Positions 41,573-50,936 of a DNA stretch of 64,000 bases are shown piece by piece. Numbering within the stretch: the first letter of the stretch is position 1; each line of letters begins with the position of its first letter. The DNA is taken from positions 454,151 to 518,150 of the forward strand of contig NZ_QZCG01000001.1 of assembly GCF_003591515.1 (NCBI RefSeq), read 5' to 3'. The position numbers and the translations under genes are program-made. The notes under the pieces are model-generated. The model had not been told where the DNA came from and did no database searches. It was given only the letters and a program-made list of their open reading frames with translations. The DNA comes from Paracoccus onubensis (GTDB lineage: Bacteria > Pseudomonadota > Alphaproteobacteria > Rhodobacterales > Rhodobacteraceae).

Positions 41573-42484
41573 ATGAGACCGATCAAGATACTGTCCGCGA
41601 CCGCCGCGGCCTTCACCCTGGCTGCGGGCATGGCATCGGCGCAGGTGGTGGTTTCGTCCAAGATCGACACCGAGGGTGGCGTTCTGGGCAATATCATCCT
41701 GCAGGTGCTGGAGGCCAATGACATCCCGGTCGAAAGCCGGATCCAGCTTGGCGCGACTCCGATCCTGCGCGAAGCCATTCTTGCGGGCGAGGTCGATATC
41801 TATCCCGAATATACCGGCAATGCCGCGTTCTTCTTCGAGAAGGCGGGCGATCCACTGTGGAATGACGCAGAAAGCGCCTATCAGGAGGCCGCGAAACTGG
41901 ATCTTGACGCCAATGAGATCGTCTGGCTGACTCCCTCTCCTGCCAATAACACCTGGGCGGTTGCCATTCGCAGCGATCTTGCAGAGGAAGCAGGGCTTCG
42001 GACTTTCACCGATTTCGGGAAATATGTCGCTGGCGGCGGCGAGGTGACGCTGGCGGCGTCGTCTGAATTCGTGAATTCCGAGGCGGCGTTGCCCCGGTTT
42101 CAGGAAGTTTACGGCTTTACGCTTCAACCGGATCAGCTGATCACCCTGTCGGGTGGCGATACGGCCGCCACGATCGCCGCCGCTGCGCAGCAGACCAACG
42201 GTGCGAATGCCGCCATGGTCTACGGCACGGATGGCGGGATCGCGCCTTCGGGACTGGTCGTTCTGGAAGACGACAAGGGCGTTCAGCCCGTCTATCAGCC
42301 GGCCCCGGTAATCCGCCAGGAGGTGCTGACGGAATATCCTGCGATCGAGGATCTGCTGAAACCGGTTTTCGAGGGCTTGACGCTGGATGTCCTGCAAGAA
42401 CTGAATGGCAGGGTACAGGTCGGTGGCGAAGCGGCGGCAAGCGTCGCAGAGGATTACCTTACGCAGAACGGTCTTCTGAACTAG
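41573..42484 (+). CDS. osmF: Glycine-betaine-type substrate-binding protein (OsmF/YehZ)
   Basis: 303 residues with a signal peptide (SATAAAFTLAAGMASA) and the QAT/OpuAC-type binding fold: VVVSSKIDTEGGVLGNIILQ, AGEVDIYPEYTGNAAFF, WLTPSPANNTWAVAI. This is the YehZ/OsmF subfamily (E. coli 305 residues). It is first in an operon Z-Y-X-W with two permeases and one ATPase. Such systems import glycine betaine or related osmolytes, mostly with low affinity; the ligand here is not known. GGAGGAAA precedes the start. Confidence 0.9.
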   Translation: MRPIKILSATAAAFTLAAGMASAQVVVSSKIDTEGGVLGNIILQVLEANDIPVESRIQLGATPILREAILAGEVDIYPEYTGNAAFFFEKAGDPLWNDAESAYQEAAKLDLDANEIVWLTPSPANNTWAVAIRSDLAEEAGLRTFTDFGKYVAGGGEVTLAASSEFVNSEAALPRFQEVYGFTLQPDQLITLSGGDTAATIAAAAQQTNGANAAMVYGTDGGIAPSGLVVLEDDKGVQPVYQPAPVIRQEVLTEYPAIEDLLKPVFEGLTLDVLQELNGRVQVGGEAAASVAEDYLTQNGLLN

Positions 42485-42584
42485 GGGCGCCGGTTCTGGC
42501 CGGATACGGGGTGCGCGCACTCGGGTGCGATGCAGGCACCGCCGCCCCGTCTTGCGCGAAGGCAGCACCGAAAGGCGGCTGAGG

Positions 42585-43754
42585 ATGACAGATGTTACCA
42601 ACCTGCGGGACCGCCCGGCATGGCTGACTCTGGATAAGCTTGGCGTATTGATTGCGTTGATCGCGGTTGCGGGACTGGCGCTGCCTTTCGCATTGCTCAA
42701 GGCAAACCGCATCGTGCCGGGTGAAGCCCGCGGCATTCTGGACGGGCTGCCCGGCGGTCCGGGCTTTCTTTTCCTGGCACTGCTGATCGCCTGCATCCTA
42801 GCGGCGCTGTTGCGCGTTCCGAATTTGGTCAAGCTTGGCGCCAGTGCCACGGCATTGCTTGCGCTGTTCCTGCTGATCGGCGTGGCCGCCAGCAACCTGA
42901 TGCCGCCCGAGAACAATTATGCGCGGGTTTCTCCGTCATCCGGGTTCTGGCTATTGGTATTCGCCAATTCGCTGATGCTGGCAGATGTCCTGACCCGTCT
43001 GCGGCTGGGGCCGTGGATACGGATCGGGATCCTGCTGGGGGTCTGTGTCGTGGTCACGCTGCTGCTCTGGAGCGGCAGCTGGAACGATCTTTCCATCCTT
43101 CAGGAATATGCGACGCGTTCCCGCGCGTTCTGGCAAGAAGCCCGGACGCATATCCTGCTGACCTTCGGCTCTGTCGCGGCGGCGATCCTTGTCGGTATTC
43201 CGATGGGGGTTCTGTGCTACAGGCGCAAGGCGCTGCGTGCCGCAGTGCTGAATGTGCTCAATATCGTGCAGACGATCCCGTCAATTGCGCTGTTCGGCCT
43301 GCTGATCGCGCCGATGGCATGGATCGCCGCGACCATCCCCGGCGCCTCCGCCATCGGCATCTCGGGCATCGGTACCGCGCCTGCTCTGGTGGCTCTGTTC
43401 GCCTACTCGCTTCTGCCCGTCGTCTCAAATACGGTCGTTGGGCTTCTGGGCGTGTCGGCGGCGGCAGTCGATGCGGCGCGTGGCATGGGGATGACCCGGC
43501 GTCAGCGGATGCTGGGCGTCGAATTGCCGCTGGCCTTCCCGGTGATCCTGACCGGAATCCGGATCGTCCTTGTCCAGAATATCGGGCTTGCCACGATTGC
43601 CGCCCTGATCGGCGGCGGCGGTTTCGGGGTCTTCGTCTTTCAGGGCATCGGACAGACCGCGATGGATCTGGTGCTGCTGGGCGCGGTGCCGACCGTGGCG
43701 CTGGCCTTTGCAGCGGCGGTCGTGCTGGACGCCGTGGTCGAGATGATAAGCTAA
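42585..43754 (+). CDS. yehY: Osmoprotectant ABC permease, YehY-like
   Basis: 389 residues from ATG 42585 (an upstream in-frame start lacks support). The N-terminal half has 4-5 extra helices; the C-terminal half is a BPD_transp_1 permease with QTIPSIALFGLLIAPMAW and the EAA-type loop AAAVDAARGMGMTRRQRMLGVELPLA in part (AARGMGMTRRQRM). E. coli YehY has the same long form (385). It pairs with the shorter YehW-like permease at the end of the operon. Confidence 0.9.
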   Translation: MTDVTNLRDRPAWLTLDKLGVLIALIAVAGLALPFALLKANRIVPGEARGILDGLPGGPGFLFLALLIACILAALLRVPNLVKLGASATALLALFLLIGVAASNLMPPENNYARVSPSSGFWLLVFANSLMLADVLTRLRLGPWIRIGILLGVCVVVTLLLWSGSWNDLSILQEYATRSRAFWQEARTHILLTFGSVAAAILVGIPMGVLCYRRKALRAAVLNVLNIVQTIPSIALFGLLIAPMAWIAATIPGASAIGISGIGTAPALVALFAYSLLPVVSNTVVGLLGVSAAAVDAARGMGMTRRQRMLGVELPLAFPVILTGIRIVLVQNIGLATIAALIGGGGFGVFVFQGIGQTAMDLVLLGAVPTVALAFAAAVVLDAVVEMIS

Positions 43755-43763
43755 GAGGTTCCC

Positions 43764-44702
43764 ATGATCGAGATCGACGGTGTCAGCAAGGCTTATGGCG
43801 ATAATCTGGCGGTGAACGATGTCAGCCTGACCATCCAGCCCCATACGATTTGCGCCGTGGTCGGAACGTCCGGATCGGGAAAGACCACGCTGATGCGGAT
43901 GATCAATCGTCTGGTCGAGCCGACCTCGGGCCAAATCCGTATCGACAGCGAAGATGTGACCGCGGTTCCCGCGCATGAGCTGCGTCGGCGCATCGGTTAC
44001 GCCATTCAGGGGAATGGATTGTTCCCGCACAAGAATGTCGGCCAGAACATCGCCACGGTGCCGCGGCTCTTGGGCTGGAATGAAAAGCGTATCTCGGCCC
44101 GGGTGGATGAATTGCTGGAACTGTTCCAGCTTGATCCGCATATGTTCCGGGACCGGATGCCGCATGAACTTTCAGGCGGGCAGCAGCAGCGGGTCGGTGT
44201 CGCAAGGGCGCTTGCCGCAAAGCCCAATATCCTGCTGATGGATGAACCCTTCGGTGCGCTTGATCCGGTCATCCGGACCAGGGCGCAGGACGATCTGCTT
44301 GCGATCCAGCAGCGCTTCGGCACCACGATCGTGCTGGTGACGCATGACATGGAAGAGGCGATTCATCTGGGCGACCGCATTGCCGTGATGGACGAGGGCA
44401 AACTGGTGCAATTCGCGCCTCCGGCAGAGATCATCGGCAACCCCGCCTCTGATTTCGTCGCGGAACTGCTGGGGCCGTCGGATCGCGCATTCCGTCTGTT
44501 ATCACTGTCCCGGCTTGCCGATCACGTCGAGTCCGGCGAGGCGACGGGCGAGCCGCTGCCATCGACCGCCAGTCTGCGCGACGCCTATTCCGAGCTTTTA
44601 TGGTCCGGCAGAACAGCCGCGCCGGTGGTGACCGCCGCAGGAGATGTGATTGGCCGTATCCGGCTTGAAAGCCTGACCAGACTGGCGATGGCCCCGAAAT
44701 GA
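43764..44702 (+). CDS. yehX: Osmoprotectant ABC transporter ATPase, YehX-like
   Basis: 312 residues, ABC ATPase: Walker A GTSGSGKTT (about 36), Q-loop, signature LSGGQQQRVGVARAL, Walker B ILLMDEPFGALDP, H-loop VTHDME. A C-terminal extension of about 70 residues ends with a CBS-like half (AAPVVTAAGDVIGRI). Overlaps the next permease by 4 bases. Energises import by the YehYW permeases with OsmF. Confidence 0.93.
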   Translation: MIEIDGVSKAYGDNLAVNDVSLTIQPHTICAVVGTSGSGKTTLMRMINRLVEPTSGQIRIDSEDVTAVPAHELRRRIGYAIQGNGLFPHKNVGQNIATVPRLLGWNEKRISARVDELLELFQLDPHMFRDRMPHELSGGQQQRVGVARALAAKPNILLMDEPFGALDPVIRTRAQDDLLAIQQRFGTTIVLVTHDMEEAIHLGDRIAVMDEGKLVQFAPPAEIIGNPASDFVAELLGPSDRAFRLLSLSRLADHVESGEATGEPLPSTASLRDAYSELLWSGRTAAPVVTAAGDVIGRIRLESLTRLAMAPK

Positions 44703-45445
44703 CGATTGGAAACCTGATAAGGCTTCTGGTCCTTGCGGTTCTGATCGCCCTGCTGATGCGCCCGGATCTCTTCGCCGGATTTTTTGCCCTGTTCGCCAAG
44801 CCGGGGCAGCCGGTGATCTACAATCAGGGAAACTTGCTGGCCATCACCATCAGTCACCTGCTGATTGTTGCGATTGCCGTCCTGGGTTCGACCATGGTCG
44901 CGGTCGGGCTGGGCATATTGGTGACGCGGCCCGCCGGAGCGGAATTCCTGCCGCTTTCACGTGCCATCGCCAATATCGGCCAGACATTTCCTCCGGTCGC
45001 GGTGCTTGCGCTTGCGGTTCCGGTGCTGGGCTTCGGCACAGGGCCTACGCTGGTGGCGCTGTTCCTGTATGGCCTGCTGCCGGTATTCGAGAATACGCTG
45101 ACCGGATTCACCAATCTGCCGCCCCGGGTCATGGAGGCGGCGCGTGGTGCGGGGATGACGGGACGGCAGCGGCTGTTGCAGGTGGAATTGCCGCTGGCGC
45201 TGCCGGTCATTCTGGCCGGCATCCGGATTTCGACCGTGATTGCGCTGGCGACCGCCACGATCGGCTCGACGGTCGCCGCCCGGACGCTGGGAGAGGTCAT
45301 CATCGCCGGATTGCTGACGGGCAACACGGCCTTTGTCCTGCAAGGGGGGCTGATCGTCGGAGCGCTGGCGGTGCTGATCTATGATGCATTGTCGGGGCTG
45401 GAGCGTCTGCTCATGGCCCGTCAGGGGCGAGGGGTGGCGAGATAG
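44699..45445 (+). CDS. yehW: Osmoprotectant ABC permease, YehW-like
   Basis: 248 residues, 5-6 membrane helices, BPD_transp_1 domain with NIGQTFPPVAVLALAVPVLG and the EAA loop MEAARGAGMTGRQRLLQVELP. Matches YehW (243) as the second permease of the OsmF-type importer. ATG overlaps the yehX stop. Last gene of the operon; a hairpin repeat element lies 84 bases downstream. Confidence 0.92.
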   Translation: MTIGNLIRLLVLAVLIALLMRPDLFAGFFALFAKPGQPVIYNQGNLLAITISHLLIVAIAVLGSTMVAVGLGILVTRPAGAEFLPLSRAIANIGQTFPPVAVLALAVPVLGFGTGPTLVALFLYGLLPVFENTLTGFTNLPPRVMEAARGAGMTGRQRLLQVELPLALPVILAGIRISTVIALATATIGSTVAARTLGEVIIAGLLTGNTAFVLQGGLIVGALAVLIYDALSGLERLLMARQGRGVAR

Positions 45446-45528
45446 GCCGGTCAGGTGTCGCCAGCGCGGTACGGGTCGGGGCTTGTCGCGCTGAATTGGA
45501 AACGCCGGTTATTTGCGTCCCGCGATGG

Positions 45529-45576
45529 CCGGGGGCGCTGCCCCCGGACCCCCCAGGTATTTGGACAAAGAAGAAG
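45529..45576 (+). repeat. Dispersed hairpin element, copy 1
   Basis: CCGGGGGC-GCT-GCCCCCGG is a perfect 8-bp hairpin, followed by a C-run and AGGTATTTGGACAAAGAAGA. The same tail occurs at 58610-58631 and inverted at 58789-58811. It lies between two convergent genes, so it may act as a terminator. Confidence 0.75.
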
Positions 45577-45652
45577 GGAGAGGAAGCGAATCCGGGCAGA
45601 CGCGACAGGTTCCAGGCAACCGGAAAATCGTTCAGCTTGGACCTGAAACGAT

Positions 45653-46558
45653 TTAACCCCGCGTTGCGCCGCCACCGGAATGACGCGCGAAGAAATCCGC
45701 CATCCGTTGCGCGATATCCTCGGGAATTTCTTCGGACATGTAATGCGTTGCGTCCACGGCCTCTCCCTCGACTTTTTCCGCGCGAAGCCGCCACAGGGCA
45801 AGCGCATCGAAACATTTCTCGATCACGCCCCGTCGCGCCCAAACAACCTGCAACGGCATCGTCAGCTTGCGCCCTTCGTCCTCATCGTCGTGACGCAGAT
45901 CTATCGTGGCGGCGGCGCGGTAATCCTCGCAGGTGGCATGGATGCATGCCGGATCAGAGAAGGCGGCAAGATATTCGGCAAGCGCGTCCTTGGTAAAAGG
46001 ATTCCCGCCGCCCGCCTGTTTGCCGCATTTTTCCTTCCAGAAGGCTTCGGGATCGTGGCCGATCATGCGTTCCGGCATCGGATAGGGCTGGATAAGGTAA
46101 AACCAGTGCCAATAGGTTGCGGCGAAATCCTGGCTCGTGCCTGCATACATCTCGCGGGTGGGGGCAATATCCAGCAGCACCATCGACAGAACCCTGTCCG
46201 GCATATCCAGCCCCAGACGATGCGCCACGCGGGCGCCGCGATCATGGGCGCCGATATGGAAGCGCGGGAAACCCAGCTCCTGCATCAGCAAGCCCATCTC
46301 GGCAGCCATCGCCCGCTTGGAATAGGGGGCGTGATCGGGAGCCGATTCAGGTTTGTGCGACCGGCCATAGCCGCGCAGATCCGCGCAGATGACCTGAAAA
46401 TCCCGTGCCAGTAACGGCGCAACCCCATGCCACATGGCGGAGGTCTGGGGATAGCCATGCAAAAGCAGCACCGGCGCGGCATCCGGGTTTCCGCCGCGCC
46501 GGATAAAGATCTGGCCATCGCCGGTCTTTACGGTTTCCTCAACGAATCCTTCGAACAT
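45653..46558 (-). CDS. Alpha/beta hydrolase, fluoroacetate-dehalogenase-like
   Basis: 301 residues. Oxyanion motif HGYPQTSAMWH, LRGYGRSHKP, nucleophile elbow GAHDRGARVAHRL with Asp as nucleophile (DRGAR, as in fluoroacetate dehalogenases and epoxide hydrolases), MVLLDIAPTREMY, and catalytic His in DATHYMSEEIPED. Asp in the elbow points to dehalogenase or epoxide hydrolase chemistry, not an esterase. The substrate is not readable from sequence. Convergent with yehW; 88 bases follow the msrA end. Confidence 0.82.
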   Translation of the reverse strand: MFEGFVEETVKTGDGQIFIRRGGNPDAAPVLLLHGYPQTSAMWHGVAPLLARDFQVICADLRGYGRSHKPESAPDHAPYSKRAMAAEMGLLMQELGFPRFHIGAHDRGARVAHRLGLDMPDRVLSMVLLDIAPTREMYAGTSQDFAATYWHWFYLIQPYPMPERMIGHDPEAFWKEKCGKQAGGGNPFTKDALAEYLAAFSDPACIHATCEDYRAAATIDLRHDDEDEGRKLTMPLQVVWARRGVIEKCFDALALWRLRAEKVEGEAVDATHYMSEEIPEDIAQRMADFFARHSGGGATRG

Positions 46559-46646
46559 ACTGCCCCCTTTGGTCCGGTTAAGGGGGAGAGTGGCGCGAAG
46601 CCTGGCCCCGAGTCAAACCCGATAGCCAAAGGGGTCTGCCCGGCGA

Positions 46647-47153
46647 TCACTCTGCCGCGGCGCGTTTCGGCAATACCCAATCCGGGCGCGGAAAATGGCA
46701 GGTATAGCCGTTGGGGATACGCTCCAGATAATCCTGATGCTCTGGCTCGGCAGTCCAGAAATCGCCGACCGGTTCCAGTTCGGTCACGACCTTGCCGGGC
46801 CACAAGCCAGAGGCATCCACATCGGCGATCGTGTCCAGCGCGACCTGTTTCTGCGTGTCGTCCATGTAATAAATGGCCGAGCGATAGCTGGGGCCGACGT
46901 CATTGCCCTGCCGGTTGGGCGTGGTCGGATCGTGGATCTGGAAAAAATATTCCAGAATCCGGCGATAGCTGATCAGCTCGGGATCGAATGTGATCTCGAT
47001 TCCCTCGGCATGGGTGCCATGATCGCGATAGGTGGCGTTCGGCACATCGCCGCCGGTATAGCCCACACGGGTCGAGACGACGCCGGGCAGCTTCCGGATC
47101 AGATCCTGCATGCCCCAGAAACACCCTCCGGCCAATACTGCACGCTCAGACAT
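46647..47153 (-). CDS. msrA: Peptide methionine sulfoxide reductase MsrA
   Basis: 168 residues with the active-site motif GGCFWGM (Cys 11), [20 protein letters not shown] and [12 protein letters not shown], all hallmarks of MsrA. It reduces the S form of methionine sulfoxide in oxidised proteins. The gene directly follows msrB with no gap, so both stereoisomers are repaired from one transcript. No signal peptide: cytosolic. Confidence 0.96.
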   Translation of the reverse strand: MSERAVLAGGCFWGMQDLIRKLPGVVSTRVGYTGGDVPNATYRDHGTHAEGIEITFDPELISYRRILEYFFQIHDPTTPNRQGNDVGPSYRSAIYYMDDTQKQVALDTIADVDASGLWPGKVVTELEPVGDFWTAEPEHQDYLERIPNGYTCHFPRPDWVLPKRAAAE

Positions 47154-47594
47154 TCAGCCCTCCTCTATCTGGTTCAGATACTCGCCATAACCTTCGGATT
47201 CCATGCGGTCTTTGGGAACGAACCGCAGCGAGGCGGAATTGATGCAATAGCGCAGCCCACCCGCTTCGGCCGGACCATCGGGAAATACATGTCCCAGATG
47301 GCTGTCGCCATGTCTGGAACGAACCTCGGTCCGGACCATCCCGAAGGAATCATCACGGAGTTCGGTGATATTGTTGTCGATCGGCTTGGTGAAGGCGGGC
47401 CAGCCACAGCCGGAATTGTATTTTGCCGAACTGGCGAAAAGCGGCTCGCCGGTGACGATGTCGACATAGATGCCCGGCTCGAAATGCTTGTCATATTCCC
47501 CGGTAAAGGCGCGTTCGGTCCCGTTTTCCTGCGTGACCCGGTATTGCTCGGGGGTCAGCTTGTCGATTGCGTCCTGCGATTTGGTAAAATTCAT
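47154..47594 (-). CDS. msrB: Peptide methionine sulfoxide reductase MsrB
   Basis: 146 residues with [14 protein letters not shown] and the catalytic [11 protein letters not shown] near the C-terminus. The two CxxC zinc pairs of many MsrB proteins are absent (for example [12 protein letters not shown] where Cys would stand), so this is the zinc-less type. Reduces the R form of methionine sulfoxide. Located immediately upstream of msrA. Confidence 0.95.
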   Translation of the reverse strand: MNFTKSQDAIDKLTPEQYRVTQENGTERAFTGEYDKHFEPGIYVDIVTGEPLFASSAKYNSGCGWPAFTKPIDNNITELRDDSFGMVRTEVRSRHGDSHLGHVFPDGPAEAGGLRYCINSASLRFVPKDRMESEGYGEYLNQIEEG

Positions 47595-47705
47595 TGACCA
47601 CTCCGTAAAATGACCTTCCGTGCGCGATTATATGGGAAGACCGCCGCGATTTGCCAAGATGGGCAGCCTTCGCGTCGCGTCCGATGACCGATCGCGCCAA
47701 AGTCG

Positions 47706-48674
47706 TCACAGCTTCGCCATCCGGGTCTTGGCGTCGGCATATTCCTTGGCAAGCCGGTCGATATAGGTGGCGGCCGGAACGACGTCATGTATGGCTCCGA
47801 TCCCTTGTCCCGCGCCCAGAATCTGGCTCCATGCCTTGGGTTTGGACGAGCCCTGAGCGAAATTCATCTTCGAGGCGTCCGACTTTTCCAGATTGTCGGG
47901 GTCAAGCCCGGCATTGCGGATCGAAGGCGCCAGATAATTGCCCGAAACCCCCGTGAAAAGCGATGAGGTGACGATATCCATTGCTCCGCTGTCACAGATC
48001 ATCTGCTTGTATTCCTCGGTGCCGCGCGCCTCCATGGTGGCGATGAAGGGGCTGCCGATATAGGCCAGATCGGCCCCCATCACCTGCGCCGCCAGCACCG
48101 AGCGCCCAGTGGCGATGGCGCCTGACAGCAGTAACGGTCCGTCGAACCATTCGCGAATTTCCTGAACCAGGGCAAATGGCGATTGCGGGCCGGCATGGCC
48201 ACCGGCACCGGCTGCGACGGCGATCAGCCCGTCGGCGCCTTTCTCGATGGCTTTCTTCGCAAAATGATTATTGATGATGTCATGCAGGGCGATCCCGCCG
48301 CAATCATGTGCCGCCTCGTTGACTTCAGTGCGGGCGCCAAGCGAGGTGATCCAGATCGGCACCTTGAAGCGGTGACAGATTTCGATATCGCGTTCCAGCC
48401 GGGCATTGCTGCGATGCACGATCTGGTTGACTGCGAAAGGCGCGGCGGGCTGGTCGGGATTGTCCTGATTATGCTGATCCAGCTCTTCCGTGATCCGCGT
48501 CAGCCACGCCTCAAGCTGAATCGGATCCCCATCCTTCTCGCGGGCGTTCAGGGCGGGGAAACTGCCCACGATACCGGCCTTGCATTGCTCGATGACCAGA
48601 GAGGGGCCGGAAACAATGAACATCGGCGACGCCACAACGGGAATGCGCAGATTTTGTAGAATGGGTGGCAGCAT
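47706..48674 (-). CDS. NAD(P)H-dependent flavin oxidoreductase (nitronate monooxygenase family)
   Basis: 322 residues, FMN-binding TIM barrel of the 2-nitropropane dioxygenase/nitronate monooxygenase family: PVVASPMFIVSGPSLVIEQ, GADGLIAVAAGAGGHAGPQS (the GGHAG active-site His), LLSGAIATGRSVLAAQVMGAD, and GSPFIATMEA. Some members are enoyl-ACP reductases or other flavin reductases, so the reaction is not certain. Separated from msrB by 111 bases. Confidence 0.85.
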   Translation of the reverse strand: MLPPILQNLRIPVVASPMFIVSGPSLVIEQCKAGIVGSFPALNAREKDGDPIQLEAWLTRITEELDQHNQDNPDQPAAPFAVNQIVHRSNARLERDIEICHRFKVPIWITSLGARTEVNEAAHDCGGIALHDIINNHFAKKAIEKGADGLIAVAAGAGGHAGPQSPFALVQEIREWFDGPLLLSGAIATGRSVLAAQVMGADLAYIGSPFIATMEARGTEEYKQMICDSGAMDIVTSSLFTGVSGNYLAPSIRNAGLDPDNLEKSDASKMNFAQGSSKPKAWSQILGAGQGIGAIHDVVPAATYIDRLAKEYADAKTRMAKL

Positions 48675-48767
48675 GAGTTCCTCCTTGCAGGTCCGGAAAG
48701 GATGGCGCGAGTGACGGCGGGGTTCAACCCGTGACGCAGCGATGCGGCCGTGCTTTGGATGCGCCGG

Positions 48768-49676
48768 TTAAGGCATCTCATGCGCCCAGGGCGGGTTTGC
48801 CCCGGGGCGCGATACGGTGATCGCGGCGGCCTGCGCGCCCAGACCCAAGGCCGCGTGAAGCTGATCGCCAGTGATCGCGGCGATGCCGGGTTTGCTCAGG
48901 ATGCCCTGCCTGCGCAGACTGGCAAGAACGCCGGCATTGAACGTGTCGCCGGCCCCGATCGTGTCGGCGACACTGGTGCGGATTGCGGGGGCCTCGACAG
49001 TCTCGCCGGACCAGATCGCGCGGGCGCCGGATGCGCCGCCGGTTTGCAGGACAATCCTGGCGCCAAGCGCCAGCACCTGCCGCGCGGCATCTTCGATGCC
49101 AAAGCCGGGATACAGCCATTCCAGATCGTCGGCGGATAATTTCACGATATCCGCCTGTGGCAGAATGCGGGCAAGCCGCGCGCGATAGGCTTGTTCGTCC
49201 TTGATGAAGAACGGACGGATATTGGGATCGACCATGACCGGCAGCTTCGCGTGGTTCCGCTGAATCAGGGCTTCGATCGCCGTGCCGCAAGGGTCGGGCA
49301 CAAGGCTGATACCACCGGCGAAAATCGCCTCGGTCTGCGCGGGCAGGGCAGGGATGTCGTCCGGGGAAAGCATCCGGCCTGCCGAGCCCTCGTCATAGAA
49401 CGCATATCGCGCCTCGCCACCGGCCAGGGTCACAAGCGCCAGCGTGGTCAGACGATCCGAGCGGGGGCATAACCCGGTATCCACCCCGGCCTCGGTCAGC
49501 GGGCGCAGCAGAACCTCGCCAAAGGAGTCCCGGCTGATCGGCCACAGATAGGCGGTCGGCTCGCCAAGGCGGCCCAACGCGATGGCGGTGTTATATACCG
49601 CGCCGCCCGCAAGGGGCCTGAAAACGCCATTTTCCGGCACCATGTCGATCAGTGCTTCCCCCGAACACAGGATCAT
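48768..49676 (-). CDS. PfkB-family sugar kinase (fructokinase-like)
   Basis: 302 residues, ribokinase/PfkB family. GGAVYNTAIALGRLG near the N-terminus binds sugar; TIGAGDTFNAGVLASL near residue 245 holds the catalytic Asp and anion hole. Alphaproteobacterial fructokinases look like this, but 2-keto-3-deoxygluconate or other sugars are possible. No sugar operon surrounds it. Confidence 0.87.
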   Translation of the reverse strand: MILCSGEALIDMVPENGVFRPLAGGAVYNTAIALGRLGEPTAYLWPISRDSFGEVLLRPLTEAGVDTGLCPRSDRLTTLALVTLAGGEARYAFYDEGSAGRMLSPDDIPALPAQTEAIFAGGISLVPDPCGTAIEALIQRNHAKLPVMVDPNIRPFFIKDEQAYRARLARILPQADIVKLSADDLEWLYPGFGIEDAARQVLALGARIVLQTGGASGARAIWSGETVEAPAIRTSVADTIGAGDTFNAGVLASLRRQGILSKPGIAAITGDQLHAALGLGAQAAAITVSRPGANPPWAHEMP

Positions 49677-49712
49677 GATCGCGTCCTTCCCTATACTGCT
49701 TGCGCCCGTGTG

Positions 49713-50930
49713 TTAGCCCAAGGCGACAGTTTCCGCCGGCTCGATGCCGCCGAGCTGGATATAACCTGTCGATTCACCGAAATACAGAAAAACTGTTAGC
49801 GCAATCAGGGCTGCGATAACGGCAGCCGCGATTTTCCAGACCGACCAGGGACGTTCCCCCTGAACCCGCCCGGATTGGCCGTTGACGAGAAAGCGATAGC
49901 TTTTGCCGTTATATTTATACGCGGCGATCCAGATGGGCAGCACGATATGCTTGAAGGTTTCGGCGCTGTAATCGGTTTGCACATGGGTGACGCGCTGTTC
50001 GTCGCCGCCGATGTCGCGCCGGGCGTCGTTCGCGATCACGCTGGCCATTTCCTGCCGGGCGATCTGGTGGCCATCGGCAAGCGCAACCGTGTATCCTTCG
50101 GCATTGAACCCGGCAAGGTAATCGGGCCGGTATTCAGCCAGATGCGACAGATCCCACGGCGCCAGCCCGTCCGAGAAATTCCGCGGCAGCGATTCCGCGG
50201 CCAGCACCAGCACATCGTTGAAATTCCGCGCGATACGACCGGAAACGGGACGCCAGCGAATGCGGCGAACCTGACGGGCCACGCGCTGTTGGCGGCCGTT
50301 CACGTTTTGCGTGACATAGACGGTCTGGTAATAGGCATCGCCGCGCTGTCCGCTGTAAGAGGAGCGGGTACTGGCATCGAAGGTCCAGAAAGGCGAATAA
50401 ATCCCGGTCATCCGGCGACCGCGCCGCGCATAGGCCACAAGTCCTGACGGCGCGAACCACAGCTTGCCCAGCCAGTCCTCCATGGCTCTGCGCGCCTGAT
50501 TTTCATTCAGGACAAAGGGCAATACCCCCTGCGGCTTGATCTGACGGGTGGCACCGGTATCCGTGACCACCGGAGTCGCGCAGAAAGGGCAGTCGCTGGA
50601 ATGGCTTGCCCCGGTGATCTGGATGCGCGCGCCGCAATTCGGGCAGGACAGGGTGCGGATTTCCTCGGCCATGTCGGAAGCGGCAGCGAGGCGCAATCCC
50701 TTATCAAGCGGGATCTCGGTCAGTTGCGGCGATTTATGCGCCGCATCCCATTGAAGCGCATGGCCGGTTTTTGGGATGCGTGACGGATCGCCGTCATTGG
50801 ACGGCTTCGGGACGATGCGCTGCTGATGGCCGCAATAATCGCAGACCAGATATTCCTGCCCCGGCTGATAGCGAAGACTGGCGCCGCAATTCTCGCAGGG
50901 ATACCGATGCTCGGCCGACAAGGCGGTCAT
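49713..50930 (-). CDS. Zinc-ribbon (TFIIB-like) membrane protein
   Basis: 405 residues. The N-terminus has CENCGASLRYQPGQEYLVCDYCG, a zinc ribbon (CxxC...CxxC), and a second one, CPNCGARIQITGASHSSDCPFC (CxxC pairs only), then a long soluble domain with GIYSPFWTFDA and QQRVARQVRR, and one C-terminal membrane helix (AAAVIAALIALTVFLYF). Often misannotated as PriA-like. It is 6 bases downstream of the SPFH gene, and the pair recurs together in alphaproteobacteria, probably acting in membrane stress. Confidence 0.8.
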   Translation of the reverse strand: MTALSAEHRYPCENCGASLRYQPGQEYLVCDYCGHQQRIVPKPSNDGDPSRIPKTGHALQWDAAHKSPQLTEIPLDKGLRLAAASDMAEEIRTLSCPNCGARIQITGASHSSDCPFCATPVVTDTGATRQIKPQGVLPFVLNENQARRAMEDWLGKLWFAPSGLVAYARRGRRMTGIYSPFWTFDASTRSSYSGQRGDAYYQTVYVTQNVNGRQQRVARQVRRIRWRPVSGRIARNFNDVLVLAAESLPRNFSDGLAPWDLSHLAEYRPDYLAGFNAEGYTVALADGHQIARQEMASVIANDARRDIGGDEQRVTHVQTDYSAETFKHIVLPIWIAAYKYNGKSYRFLVNGQSGRVQGERPWSVWKIAAAVIAALIALTVFLYFGESTGYIQLGGIEPAETVALG

Positions 50931-50936
50931 TCAGGA